Shown here piece by piece: positions 22,073 through 33,042 of a DNA stretch of 64,000 nt. The notes under the pieces were generated by a model. It did not search any database. It saw nothing but the letters and a program-made list of their open reading frames with translations, and was not told where the DNA came from. How positions within the stretch are numbered: position 1 is the stretch's first letter; every line of letters starts with the position of its first letter. This DNA comes from Peltaster fructicola (taxonomy: Eukaryota > Ascomycota > Dothideomycetes). Position numbers and translations under genes: made by a program. The stretch lies in the NCBI GenBank assembly GCA_001592805.2, contig CP051143.1:1116001-1180000 (forward strand), given 5' to 3'.

Positions 22073-22885
22073 ATGCACAATGAGGGCAACAGCCATGGCG
22101 GAGGGATTGTGGCGATAACACCAGCCACCGGACGAACTGGCATACACGATGAGATGAATGGCACAGAAACACGGGAAGCGTCACCGTCCGTGGCACGCCA
22201 ACTCGAGCTCCAAGATACGACAATAGCTTCAACATCCAGCAAACGCGAGTTCGAATCTTCAGACCTATACAAGGCTGTCTATGACTATGTCGAGGCATAC
22301 ATGTCAAGGTACGACATGTCACACGACTTCAACCATGTCTTGAGAGTCCTTACTCTGGCCAAGCACATCCTAGCCAAAGAACTAGAAAGATTTCCGCGGA
22401 AGAAGCTTCACAAGCAGGCGGTCATCCTCGCAGCATTGCTTCACGACGTTGGCGACAAGAAGTACATTCAGCCAGGAGAGGATGCCGAGCAGCTTATCTC
22501 CAAGCTGCTCACCAAGAACGGATGTCCGCCTCGCTTTGTAGCAAAGGTCTCATTGATCGTCGAGCACGTGTCATACTCCAGCGAGATCAAACGACCACAG
22601 CTTGTCAAGGCAATCCTCGGAGCCCATCCAGAGCTCGCCATTGTGCAGGATGCGGATAGACTCGATGCTATTGGCGCGGTGGGTATCGGTCGTTGCTTTG
22701 CGTACGGCGCTGCCAAAGCGCCAGATCGGGGACTGCAAGGCAGTATTGATCATTTCGTCGAAAAGCTCGAGAACATCGAGGGCATGATGAAGACCGAAAC
22801 GGGAAAGGAACTGGCACGTGAGCGAACGCAACGTCTGAAAGACTTTCGGAGTTGGTGGGAGCAAGAAACAGCAGCAGATCCCTGA
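22073..22885 (+). CDS. HD-domain phosphohydrolase (YpgQ/YedJ-like)
   Basis: 270 aa, single exon. HD superfamily metal site: His in MSHDFNHVLRVL (near residue 83), HD pair in ILAALLHDVGDKKY (~124), and Asp in VQDADRLDAIGAVGIGRCF (~200). The length after the N-terminal ~60 residues and the motif QDADRLDAIGAVGI match the bacterial YpgQ/YedJ group, some of which are nucleotide pyrophosphohydrolases. The first 60 residues (Gly/Thr/Ser-rich) are not conserved in appearance. Likely a soluble metal-dependent phosphohydrolase; the substrate is unknown. Convergent with EDE1. Confidence 0.85.
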   Translation: MHNEGNSHGGGIVAITPATGRTGIHDEMNGTETREASPSVARQLELQDTTIASTSSKREFESSDLYKAVYDYVEAYMSRYDMSHDFNHVLRVLTLAKHILAKELERFPRKKLHKQAVILAALLHDVGDKKYIQPGEDAEQLISKLLTKNGCPPRFVAKVSLIVEHVSYSSEIKRPQLVKAILGAHPELAIVQDADRLDAIGAVGIGRCFAYGAAKAPDRGLQGSIDHFVEKLENIEGMMKTETGKELARERTQRLKDFRSWWEQETAADP

Positions 22886-23101
22886 TACGTTCATGACTGT
22901 GTATGGCAATGGTCCTTCTTGCGCCAAAGTGACCAGCTCCGACGATGGTAGTCAACATTGCTGTACAATGCAATGAGATCTTGCTACATGAAAGGAAGCT
23001 TTGAGAACTGCCCATCACTGGGTGAGATACCTGCTATAGGAATGATAGATAGCTGACAATTTTGCATTACTGGACGTTGTCCGTGAGGTGTATGTGCTAT
23101 C

Positions 23102-26100
23102 TTATTGTTTTGACAAGTGATCAACAGCCTGTATGTGTTAGCATCTGGTCGGCGTACAGGACATTCACGAACTTACTGCGTTGATATCATAATCATACTT
23201 CTCCAGTGCCTTCAATGCGTCCCCACGGGCATATCCCATGCCTGTCAGCCTTTTCAGGATGGGATCATCATGTTCTGTGCCAGGTGTGATCGCTCGACCG
23301 ATATCCTTGGCTTTGCCGGCTTGAGTGGTTGGCACAGGATTCGCCGACAGACCTGAAGACGTGCCTGTCTCCCACGGGTCTGATCCAAGAGAGTTCTCCA
23401 AGTTGCCAGTGTTGGAGTTGTCCAAGCCTGAGAAGATAGCATCCCAGTCATGCTTAGTCTCGGGCGTGTGTTGTATGCTCGAGTTTGCTGTATTGCCGCC
23501 TGCAAATGGACTGGTCGCAGCCACTGAAGGGAAGCCATTCGTCGACTGACTGCCAAAGCCGCTGCTAGCTGCAGTGTTCGTTCTTGTTGTGTTCGTTGTC
23601 TGAGCAGGTGAGTCAAATGCGGCATCAAACTCAGATGGGCCACGCGAATGACCAAAACCGAAGTCGAAGTCAGAGCCGTTCTTGTCAGCTTCTTGTGCTT
23701 CGGCGAGATCATCGAAGTCGTCAAACTCGTCAAAGGCATTCTTCGGTGCTGCTACGGCATGTCCGTGATGGTTTTCTGCCGCATCTGTAGCTAGACTCAA
23801 TGGTCGACTAGACGCATCGTGGAAGACATCGCTAGTGGCTGTACCCGTGGCACTTATCGGCGTTTGCACTGGGAATGACGGCTGCTTCTGCTGGACGGCC
23901 TTAGGTGTGGTAGGCTCTTCGTGCACAGGTTCGGGCGACGTAGGATCTGATCGTGCTGGCAAGAGTCCGGTGAACTCTTTGGGAAACGCATTTGGCTCAG
24001 AGCCGGTGCGTGCAGGACCCTCGCTCTGCTCGTAGGTCGGTGGTGAAGATTGCGCTGTTATCTTCGGCAGCTCACTCACGGCAGCCTCCGGGGCGTCAGT
24101 TGAAGTCGCAGGCTGTTTTCCTTTCCTTCAACTCCTGCCGAGGTGGCCGTTACGGCTGTTGTAGCAGGGCTGAAGTTGTTGTTGAAGCTATGAGCGGGCT
24201 CATCGTCGCTATCACTGTCATCATCTTCGTCCTCATGCTCCAAACTACGGATAGGAGGAAATTCGGAGTTACTCAAAGCAGCCTTGGGTGGCTGTGGGAA
24301 AGATGATGTGAAAGGATCCTCGTTGTGCTCTGCATCTCTGGACTTCTCCCCAGCTCCGAAGCTGGCAAAAGCAGAATTGAAATCAGCTTCAGTCGAGCTA
24401 GGAACAGCCTTCTTTACAGTCTCCGGCTCTCCTGGAAATGCTCCCGGCAAGTTATCGACGATGGCCGCGGGTGTCATTGCGCCCTCGCTGCCGATCTCCG
24501 AACCAGCAAGAACAGCAGTAGAAGCCGTCTCGTCGTGATCCTGGGAAGCTGGCTTTAAACCACCAACCGGTAATTGTTCTGGCGTGAACTGTCTGCTAAG
24601 TGACGGTGGTGGAGGCTCTGAAACCACGGGAAGCTCTCGCGATTCTGCTGGTGGTGGAGTGGCAGCAGGAGTGAGCTTGCCATCAGAGGATATCGAGTCT
24701 GTTAGGCCTGAAGGATGACTCTTGTTTGCGAAAGTCGTTGCTGGTGGTGGACCTCTGGTCTCTTGAGCAAAAGCAGGTCCGAAAAGCTGGTCGAATGCGC
24801 TTGGCGTGGCTGCATTTGTGCCTGTTGCTGCAGGGCTTGCAGACCGCTCGGTCTCTACGCCGGCCTTGCGGAAGAACGGGTTCGTCGAGCTCATCGTGCT
24901 GCCAGCAGGGCTGACAATGTCTCGTGCAGCGGGGTCGGCTCAGGAGAGACGACTCTCGATGCCGTCGCAGCCTCTCGCTCAAGGTCAGCCTTTTCGGCGT
25001 TTAGTCGATCACGTTCTGCTTCATTCGTGGTCACTTGTTTCTTGTGAATGCTGACCATACCTTTTTGTTGTCTTGCATCGAGCTTCATCTTCTCAATCTC
25101 GGGCTTCAGACGAGCGACTTCAGCATTGAGCTGCGTGATCTGTTGCTTGAGGCTAGCATTCTCAGCCTGGTCTGCTTGGAGGCCCTGCGAAATGGACTGG
25201 TGCTGTGCTTGCAGGTCTTTCGATGCGCCTTCCAGAAGGGCAAGCTCCTGACCAAGCTTCTTCGTCGACTCGCGAGACTGTGTCAACTGCTGCTCAAGCT
25301 CCTTTACGACACGGACTTCTTGTTCATATTGAGCACGGAACTGCTGCAAACGAGTCTCAAGATCTCGCTTCTGTGTAGATGTTGTGTTTAGCTCGGCCTG
25401 TGTAGTGCTCTTCTTCGCCTGTGTGTCCTCCATTTGTGTCCGCAGATTGCCTATCTGATTGCTCATGTTGGCGAGCTCAGTTGTATCGTTGTTGAGCTTG
25501 CTACTCTCTTGCGCATTTGCATCACTCTCGCCGAGTAGATCGTCCATGGCTGATGGCTGTACTGCTTTTGCTTGTGGTGCGCTGCCCTGTGATCCCCCAG
25601 TAGTCTGTGATGCGAGGCTCGCACCGAATGCTGACGTGGGCATAAACGGCTTGAACATAGAGTTTGCCTGCTGCGGTTGCGGTTGGAAGCGTACAGGACT
25701 TGCAGGAGAGCTTGGTGAGCTGGTCTCGAACGGATCTACTGACTTTTGTGTCTGAGGTGCGAGAGGTGCTAGAGGTGGTTGAGATGGCTGGGATGGCTCA
25801 TCCAGGCCAAATAGGTCATCGGCTGCGGACTTGGGCATCGTCTTTGGTTCGCTTACTGTCTCAAACGCTGGTGCAGTCGTCTGCTGAGTTTGTTGTTGTA
25901 TGTTCTGCTTCCTCATGCTTGGTGGAATCAACGCAGGCGGCAGGAAAGCTGGCAGCGGTGCTGCATTTGGACCTCGTTGCTGCCTGATCAAGTACATGGC
26001 CACAGCGAACTCGTCCTTGTTGAGGTGCCCTTCACTTCTGATGTCTGCAAGATCCCAAATCGAGGCAAGTGTGTCCTCTGGCAGACCAGAATCGCCAAAG

Positions 26101-27095
26101 AAAGCCACTGCTTGTTCACCAGAAAGGATGCCTCGTCCTTGAGTGTCAATGCTGGAAAAAAATTGATCGTACTTGGCCTTCTCAGCATGACTTATCAGCC
26201 AGCTCGGTGCTGTGGGTGGTGGAGTGCCGAATCCAGCAGGACGTGCGAGCGGACTCGACGTGCGTACAGGAGCACCAATTGAACCACCTGTAAACTGTCT
26301 CGCCACTGCGCCGGATTGTCTTGCCTGTGGTGGTGGAGGCGCACCTCGTCTTGCAGCCGCATCATAAAAGCCTTGTGGCAGAGTGTTTGGCATTGTTGTC
26401 ATGGCCTTCGACTTTGTGCTTGTCAGGAGATGCATCGCCACGATGAACTCCGTCTGGTCTAGGGCGCCCCTTTGCTCTCTGTCCGCCAATGTCCATATCT
26501 TGCCGAGTGTCTCAACTGGTAGTCCAGCTCTTTCAAAGATAGCTTTCGCGGTGAGTCCGTTGAGCAGACCATTCTGTGCGCCGGATCGTTCGAAGAGGCC
26601 TGAGTATTGTGCTACTTTTTGCGGATCCAGAGGAGGAATTCGAATCGCACCCTGTCCGCTATTTTGAGGTTGCAAGACAGCGGGTTGCGCTGGTGCTGGT
26701 ACAGCTGGTATTTGGAGGCCTTCGAACCTGGGCACAGGAGCAGGCTTGAAAGCAAGCTCGCTGCTAGGCTCTCGTCCAGCCTGCACATGGCCGATCAATC
26801 GAAGGACAATACAGAAGCCTGGCTTCGACAGGAATCCGCGGTTTTCCGTGTCTGCGATCTGCCATATCTCGCCTAGAACCTGTGGTTGTACACCAGTACG
26901 CTCGAAGAAGGAGACGGCGCGTTCGCCAGTGATTACGCCGAGTTGGTCGACATCAGCCTTGTCGAACAGGAAGCCAAAGACACGTTTCTCTTCTGCCGAT
27001 AAGTTCAGGACGGCAGGATCTAGGATGTTAGGCCGCAGTGATGAAGATCTTCTTGGGAAGGGCAACCTACTCATGTCATTGTTGCTGTCGGACAT
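23102..27095 (-). CDS. EDE1: EH-domain endocytic scaffold Ede1, reading frame interrupted by two single-base shifts
   Basis: Early endocytic coat scaffold (Eps15 family). Three EH domains lie near residues 30-115, 155-240 and 300-390 (EIWQIADTENRGFLS, KIWTLADREQRGALD, SIWDLADIRSEGHLN). A coiled coil follows (about 540-715), then a Ser/Pro/acidic tail, then a C-terminal UBA domain (LKRLTGMGYARGDALKALEK). A 48 nt intron (donor after 23177) adds a last exon 23102-23128 ending AVDHLSKQ. The frame shifts twice by one base, near a GGGG run at 24931-24934 and near 24115-24129; each looks like one missing base. With those allowed, the product is about 1315 aa, normal for filamentous fungi. Consensus error is likelier than decay. 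The protein carries its own TNPFF (NPF) motif. Confidence 0.88.
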
Positions 27096-27898
27096 TGTGA
27101 TCAGCCGCCGTCGTGAGGTCTCGAAATACTATGCGCGCGCGTGTCGCGGAAAGGCAGGCGCTTGTTGTTACACAGCCCAGTGATGGCTCAATATCGGTAA
27201 TGTTTAGAATGAAGGCCGTGAGAGCTCTGAGGCGTGATTATAGCAGCGTCGAATGATGTCCTCTGCTGCTGTATGGTCTGAGCTTTGGAGTTTTATGACG
27301 AAATTCCGCGAGCTTGCTGGCCAATGCGCTCAGCCGCTCATGAACATCACATCTCTAAGTTGAAGCCATGTACAATAGTGCTGGGAACAGAGTTATGCAA
27401 GTAGACAGCGTAGGGTCCAGACAGCATCATATTACTGGTTGCTGTATGCGCAATCCCTGAACCGACGAGCTGCGAGCGGACGGGCTACAAGCTATGCAAT
27501 GAGGGATACACCGCATGACGATTGAGCGCAACACATGCGTTTCTCAGAAATGGTGATTCACGCAAGACGAGGACAATAAGCCTTGCAGCGATGGGAATCA
27601 TTGCTGTGGAAACACGTGTCGGAGCTCATTTCACATCAGCCGGCTGAGGCGGTCGATTGTCAAGCTGGTTGCCACAGTGAAATGCCACAGTGGGGTCGAG
27701 AGTATTTTCTAGGAGCTACGTCACGCTTCACGCTCAGCAATATTCACGAGCACTTCACATATGATCGCGCATAGGCAATGCTGGGAAAGGGCAAATCTCA
27801 GGCAGATCAATCGACCGACCCATAGTCGCATCAGTGAAATCGTGAGTTCAGGGACTTTCTAGCAGTGCCTAGAGGCCTTCAGCAGAATCTGCTTGCCC

Positions 27899-27926
27899 TT
27901 CTGGAAACAGCGCGAAGCTCATGGAA
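27899..27926 (+). promoter_or_regulatory. Heat-shock-element array upstream of HSP70
   Basis: TTC at 27899-27901 and GAA at 27904-27906 form a perfect inverted nTTCnnGAAn pair. Further GAA units sit at 27914-27916 and 27924-27926, each exactly 10 bp on. This in-phase gapped arrangement is what Hsf1 binds in gap/step-type elements. It lies about 150-180 bp before the HSP70 start. Confidence 0.6.
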
Positions 27927-27943
27927 TTTCCGGCCGCACCAGA

Positions 27944-27950
27944 ATAAAAT
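27944..27950 (+). promoter_or_regulatory. TATA-like box of HSP70
   Basis: ATAAAAT, about 130 bp upstream of the ATG and about 20 bp after the heat-shock elements. Strongly induced fungal genes usually keep a TATA-type element; the spacing fits a leader of roughly 90-100 nt. Confidence 0.45.
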
Positions 27951-28078
27951 ACCTACCTGCAAACAGTTGCACAGCTTCATCTTCCCACTTACACCTCTAT
28001 ACACACTTGCTGTGAGAACACCAACTTCATACCCTTAGTTCTCCGTCTCCCACACTTCCACATTCACACACAGTCACA

Positions 28079-30040
28079 ATGGCACCAGCCATCGGTATCG
28101 ACTTGGGTACCACGTACTCCTGCGTGGGTATCTACCGCGATGACCGAATCGAAATCATTGCAAACGACCAGGGAAACCGAACGACACCTTCCTTCGTCGC
28201 CTTCACAGACACTGAGCGTCTTATCGGAGATGCTGCCAAGAACCAAGTCGCCATGAACCCAATCAACACTGTCTTCGATGCAAAGCGCCTCATTGGCCGC
28301 AAGTTCGCAGACGCTGAGGTGCAGGCCGACATGAAGCACTTCCCATTCAAGGTCATCGACAAGGCTGCTAAGCCAGTTATTCAGGTTGAGTTCAAGGGCG
28401 AGACCAAGGAGTTCACACCAGAGGAGATCTCCTCGATGGTCCTCACAAAGATGCGAGAGACAGCAGAGTCATACCTGGGAGGCACAGTTAACAACGCTGT
28501 CGTCACTGTACCAGCATACTTCAACGACTCTCAGCGACAAGCCACTAAGGACGCAGGTCTCATTGCTGGCCTCAACGTCCTCCGTATCATCAACGAGCCA
28601 ACTGCTGCTGCCATTGCCTACGGCCTCGACAAGAAGACTGAGGGCGAGCGTAACGTTCTGATCTTCGACTTGGGTGGAGGTACCTTCGATGTCTCTCTTC
28701 TCACCATCGAGGAGGGCATCTTCGAGGTCAAGTCTACTGCTGGAGACACTCACCTGGGTGGTGAGGACTTCGACAACAGACTGGTCAACCACTTCGTTAA
28801 CGAGTTCAAACGCAAGCACAAGAAAGATTTGACTACAAACGCACGAGCTCTTCGACGTCTCCGAACTGCCTGTGAGCGTGCCAAGCGTACGCTCTCTTCG
28901 TCTGCACAGACATCCATCGAGATCGACTCTCTCTTCGAAGGTGTCGACTTCTACACCTCTATCACTCGTGCCCGATTCGAGGAGTTGTGCCAGGATCTCT
29001 TCCGCAGCACCATGGAGCCAGTTGAGCGCACCCTTCGCGACGCCAAGATCGACAAGTCATCTGTCCACGAGATCGTCCTTGTCGGAGGTTCTACCCGTAT
29101 CCCAAAGATCCAGAAGATGGTCTCCGACTTCTTCAACGGCAAGGAGCCAAACAAGTCCATCAACCCTGACGAGGCTGTTGCCTATGGTGCAGCCGTCCAG
29201 GCCGCCATTCTCTCTGGTGACACCTCAAGCAAGTCCACCAACGAGATCCTCCTGCTTGACGTCGCTCCTTTGTCTCTCGGTATTGAGACTGCAGGAGGAG
29301 TGATGACTGCCTTGATCAAGAGGAACACTACCATTCCTACGAAGAAGTCCGAGGTTTTCTCGACCTTCAGCGACAATCAGCCTGGTGTGCTCATTCAGGT
29401 GTTCGAAGGAGAACGTGCCAGAACCAAGGACAACAACCTTATGGGCAAATTCGAGCTCACTGGCATCCCACCAGCCCCACGCGGGGTACCCCAGATTGAG
29501 GTTACCTTCGATCTTGACGCCAATGGAATCATGAACGTCTCTGCTCTTGAGAAGGGCACTGGAAAAACTAACAAAATCGTCATCACCAACGACAAGGGAC
29601 GTCTGTCCAAGGAGGAGATCGAGCGTATGCTTGCTGAGGCCGAGAAGTACAAGGCTGAGGATGAGGCTGAGGCTGGCCGTATCCAGGCCAAGAACGGTCT
29701 TGAGTCTTACGCATACTCGCTCAAGAACACCATCTCCGACTCCAAGATCGACGAGAAGCTTGAGGCTGGTGACAAGGAGAAGCTCAAGGGTGCTATTGAC
29801 ACCACTGTTGCTTGGCTCGACGACAACCAGACCGCCACCAAGGAGGAGTACGAGGCTCAGCAGAAGGAGCTCGAATCCGTCGCCAACCCCATCATGACAC
29901 GCCTCTACTCTGCCGGTGGTGCTGAGGGTGGCATGCCAGGAGGTGCTGGCGGCTTCCCAGGTGGACCAGGTGGTTTCCCAGGTGCTGGTGCCGGTGCTGC
30001 TGGCCACGACGATGGCCCAACTGTCGAGGAGGTCGACTAA
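28079..30040 (+). CDS. Cytosolic Hsp70 chaperone (Ssa type)
   Basis: 653 aa, no intron, as expected for a gene that must be expressed when heat blocks splicing. Hsp70 signatures: [15 protein letters not shown] at the N-terminus, [14 protein letters not shown] near 200, and [16 protein letters not shown] near 338. The substrate-binding domain and lid are complete, then a GGMPGG repeat tail ending GPTVEEVD, the cytosolic EEVD that binds TPR co-chaperones. No signal or mitochondrial leader, and no ER retention tail. Codon use is strongly biased to C-ending and other optimal codons, in contrast to its neighbours. SGT2, encoded 15 kb away, carries the TPR type that recognises such tails. Confidence 0.97.
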   Translation: MAPAIGIDLGTTYSCVGIYRDDRIEIIANDQGNRTTPSFVAFTDTERLIGDAAKNQVAMNPINTVFDAKRLIGRKFADAEVQADMKHFPFKVIDKAAKPVIQVEFKGETKEFTPEEISSMVLTKMRETAESYLGGTVNNAVVTVPAYFNDSQRQATKDAGLIAGLNVLRIINEPTAAAIAYGLDKKTEGERNVLIFDLGGGTFDVSLLTIEEGIFEVKSTAGDTHLGGEDFDNRLVNHFVNEFKRKHKKDLTTNARALRRLRTACERAKRTLSSSAQTSIEIDSLFEGVDFYTSITRARFEELCQDLFRSTMEPVERTLRDAKIDKSSVHEIVLVGGSTRIPKIQKMVSDFFNGKEPNKSINPDEAVAYGAAVQAAILSGDTSSKSTNEILLLDVAPLSLGIETAGGVMTALIKRNTTIPTKKSEVFSTFSDNQPGVLIQVFEGERARTKDNNLMGKFELTGIPPAPRGVPQIEVTFDLDANGIMNVSALEKGTGKTNKIVITNDKGRLSKEEIERMLAEAEKYKAEDEAEAGRIQAKNGLESYAYSLKNTISDSKIDEKLEAGDKEKLKGAIDTTVAWLDDNQTATKEEYEAQQKELESVANPIMTRLYSAGGAEGGMPGGAGGFPGGPGGFPGAGAGAAGHDDGPTVEEVD

Positions 30041-30573
30041 ATGCACGCCTATACTTCGGCACGGCAGTAATGCATTAAGCGTTTGGCGTCTACGGTTGTT
30101 ACGATTGCGAGGATCATGATATACGACCTCTTGTGCTCAACAAAAAGGCTATCGATGTAGCTCTAGTATAGATGAATGGAACGTCGCCTCGACGACTATA
30201 TCAGATTGATCTGTGCTCTATATCCCTGCTCTCGCCCTGTCCTTGTACCCTTACTGACATGGTCTCGTATGTCGACATCTGATCGTGATATGTGTCTGAT
30301 GGCCCTGTCGACAAGCAACAAAACTTCCCTGAAATGGCGTTTGCATTCCACCAGGCGTGAGGTAGGTAGAACAGTGAGATGTGGCCGTTGTCTCAGAGTT
30401 GGCGATGCTTTGTTCTCAGGATTGGCGGTGCTTGAGAGCGCGTACTTCGTGCTTCAGGCCAGAGGGAGTGCCTACTGCGTGCTACTTGCCGCTTGGGCGA
30501 GACGACGTCCCAGAGATGCGATCGAAATGGCCACGTCGACATGGTAGCTATGATAGACGTGATGCTTCTGTGG
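30041..30573. other. HSP70 3' flank
   Basis: 533 bp after the HSP70 stop. Contains the 3' UTR and no supportable gene. Confidence 0.5.
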
Positions 30574-30831
30574 CTAAGCCATTGCCTCTCTCCATTGCTG
30601 ATTCTTTGTCTCGCGGCTGGCATTCCTAGTCCGTCTGACCATGATTGCGATGATGATTGCAGCGACGAGACATACACATGCCACCACAATGCCAGCCACG
30701 GTACCTGTGCTTAAGGCCACATCGGCAGCGCTTCCAGCAGCACCCCGACGCTTTACAAGCGGTAGATACTGCAAGCTGTGTGCCATCGTTGTAGCCATCA
30801 AGCCTCGCCCTTGTTTATGTGTCTCTAGCAT
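30574..30831 (-). CDS. Possible small single-pass membrane protein
   Basis: 85-codon frame, or 74 codons from the internal ATG giving MATTMAHSLQYLPLVKRRGA. A hydrophobic stretch of about 21 residues (AGIVVACVCLVAAIIIAIMV) is followed by RRTRNASRE, the basic flank expected of a type-I/III single-span protein. Just upstream is a possible intron (GTAAGC donor, ATCAAC branch, GCTAG acceptor), so a further 5' exon may exist. I recognise no family. The composition of the membrane segment and its basic stop-transfer make chance less likely, but this could still be a non-coding frame. Confidence 0.4.
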   Translation of the reverse strand: MLETHKQGRGLMATTMAHSLQYLPLVKRRGAAGSAADVALSTGTVAGIVVACVCLVAAIIIAIMVRRTRNASRETKNQQWREAMA

Positions 30832-31689
30832 GTTGATAGTGTTGAAGATGACTGCTTACCGAAACCGTCCGTAGTTGAGCTGCTTCTTTTCTGACAAGAT
30901 TATGACTACGACAGCACCATAGAAGGAGCGTCAAGCTGATATATGTACCTTGGTTGACCGCAGCATTGCAGCAGCAGCCTGCATGTCTGAGGCACAGCAG
31001 ATGAAACAATGTCACATAGTCACCGCAAGGCTGCTGCGCCCAGCGGCGTACAATCCTTCGAACAGTTCCATAATGGGACTCAGGTCCGTTGATGAACTCC
31101 AGGAGAGCGCCATGCAACTGTGCCTCTCGCACGTCTTGGCTGAGCGATGGTTTACACTGGTGGGTTATATTTAGAGAATGAAGACCAACCCAAGAATACT
31201 GCTTTGATCCCGGCGAGAGGGCAGAAGATGATTGTTGATGGCATCTTAGGACCTGTGTCGTTGACGTCGCAGCAGGATGTTGAATGCCTGTGCAGCATGG
31301 GCAGAATCAACGGCTTCTCGACGTTGGCGATGGGAATGGTGTCGTGCTGAAGAAGCGGGCGTGCTTTGACGCCGCATTGACTGCGGCGACGAGCGACGAC
31401 TCCTGCAGCAGTTCTCACGGATGCTGTGTGGTAGCTAGACATCAGCTGCGCAAATGCTTGTGCTCCTGCATAGATCATGGACGTAGTGTTCATATTACTC
31501 ATTACGAACAAAGCTGACCTGCAGCATATGTATCGCTCAGGGACGCTGAAAGCTGTCTTCCAAGATGGCGCGAGACGATCCTAGCATCTCTGTCTGTGCT
31601 GTCGCGCCCTGGTCGATCATATTTGCATGTTGTCGCTATAGCTTCGCTAGGTGTATTGTCGTTCTGTAGAGCAGGCCCTCTGTCTCGCC
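30832..31689. other. Intergenic stretch, nothing recognised
   Basis: About 860 bp with only short unconvincing frames on both strands. It may hold the promoter, and an upstream exon, of the small membrane-protein candidate. Confidence 0.45.
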
Positions 31690-32881
31690 TCACCGCTGAC
31701 TTTGTCGTATGTAGCTTGCAGCTGGCCCAGCAGCACCGTCATCCTTCAATGCTTGAGCATATCTTGCTTGCAGACTTTCTGAAGCATCTCCATCGTCGTC
31801 ATCATCAGGCTCGACCAGACCGGATAGCTCTTCTTCCTCTTCATCCATCTCTTCTGCTTCGCTCACAGTCTCTGGCTCTTCCTTCGCGTACTTGCCAGTC
31901 CCCTTCGCACGCGACGACACTTGCATATCCTTCATCATGCGATTGACCTGACCCTGTTGCACTTCGGCCTTTGTCTTCTGCCTCTTGTTTGCGCTTCTCC
32001 ATGTCCGGCTTGTACTCGGTCTCAAACTCTTTCCGCTTGTCCTCGATAGCCTCGAAGAAGTCGTCTACACCTTCGCCTGTCATCGAACTCACGCCGACAA
32101 CACTTAGCTGGTTGTAGAACTCCTCAAGCACAAGACTCATGCTGTTGAGCAAGCTGCCCATATATCCCGATCCCTCACGTTGTTCCTCTTCTTCAGCACG
32201 CACAGCAGCCTGAAAGCTCTCGAAATCCCGCATCCATTCTACTGCTTCTTCTTCTGACTTGACGTCGGTTTTGTTGAAGACTAGCACCATAGGTAATCGT
32301 GTCTTGTAAAGGATGGAGATAGCGTAAAGCATGTTTGACATGAACGTCGACGTGTTCTCTAGCGTCCGTGGAGTGTCGATGATATATGCAATGACTGTAG
32401 GAAAGGATGAAGCAAGGGAACTCAAGAGGATATTGCCAGAAGCCGACCAGACGAACACTTCTATCTGGCCTGGTGTATCAATGAGAATGTGACTTGGACC
32501 TGGAGTTGATGCACTGCTATCCTCTTTGGGCAGGCAACGCTTCTCGAGGATGCCCATGATCTGGTCAATCTTCGTTGAGAAGAGATTGAGGCTTGTGAGG
32601 ATGGCACCGTTTGGTCCGAGATTGTACTGCTTCATGACTTCCTTGTACTTGACGCTGTCGCGTATGTCGATATTACTCTCAAATGGCACCGAACGTACTG
32701 CCGGATCGAGATTGACCACGTATGGTGGCGGTATCGTCGTAGGTGCGTTGCGATGTCGCGTGTGAAGGTGTGAGTTTATGCGCTGCATGAACGTTGTCTT
32801 TCCAGAGCCCGCCATGCCTATACACACGACACAGACTGGTGCCTGGCCGGTACCAGCAACTGTAGAGACACTCTCCGACAT
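31690..32881 (-). CDS. NPA3: GPN-loop GTPase 1 (Npa3/Gpn1), reading frame interrupted by one single-base shift
   Basis: GTPase needed for assembly and nuclear import of RNA polymerase II. P-loop [10 protein letters not shown] near residue 25, the diagnostic Gly-Pro-Asn loop in [12 protein letters not shown] near 90, switch [12 protein letters not shown], and NKTD base-specificity motif near 200. The C-terminal tail ([11 protein letters not shown], acidic run, [17 protein letters not shown]) matches Npa3 but lies in another frame from ~31972 onward. The shift falls at a TTT run, 31970-31972, and looks like one extra base. With that allowed, 396 aa. Start ATG at 32881. NPA3 is essential in yeast, so true inactivation is unlikely. 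Divergent from CWF19 with 161 bp between. Confidence 0.92.
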
Positions 32882-33042
32882 CTTCAAACGGCAGGTACTT
32901 GGTGATCTCGTGTGTCAAGAAATATCACTCTTCGGTGAACGTCGTTGAAAGTTTGAGCTAGCGCGAGCAGTTGACCTGAGCTTTCTAGAATTCCTAGACA
33001 TGACGTCCTGCGATAATCACCACTTCAGATTCGAAGGACAAG

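Larger units (their letters stand above)
27096..28078. promoter_or_regulatory. Divergent EDE1/HSP70 intergenic region
   Basis: 983 bp between divergent starts. The 180 bp next to the HSP70 ATG contain a heat-shock-element array and a TATA-like box, listed separately, followed by a C/T/A-rich leader (CTTCCCACTTACACCTCTAT). The remainder shows no gene. Confidence 0.6.

Noticed and set aside
23102-27095. Calling EDE1 a pseudogene
   Set aside because: Only two one-base shifts at short runs, all domains intact, and the same kind of shift occurs in an essential gene nearby; sequence error is the better explanation.
29225-30046. 273-codon minus-strand frame opposite the HSP70 gene
   Set aside because: Antisense of a highly codon-biased gene. 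Long antisense frames over HSP70 are a known artefact, and the translation is Leu/Val/Ser-rich without any family match.
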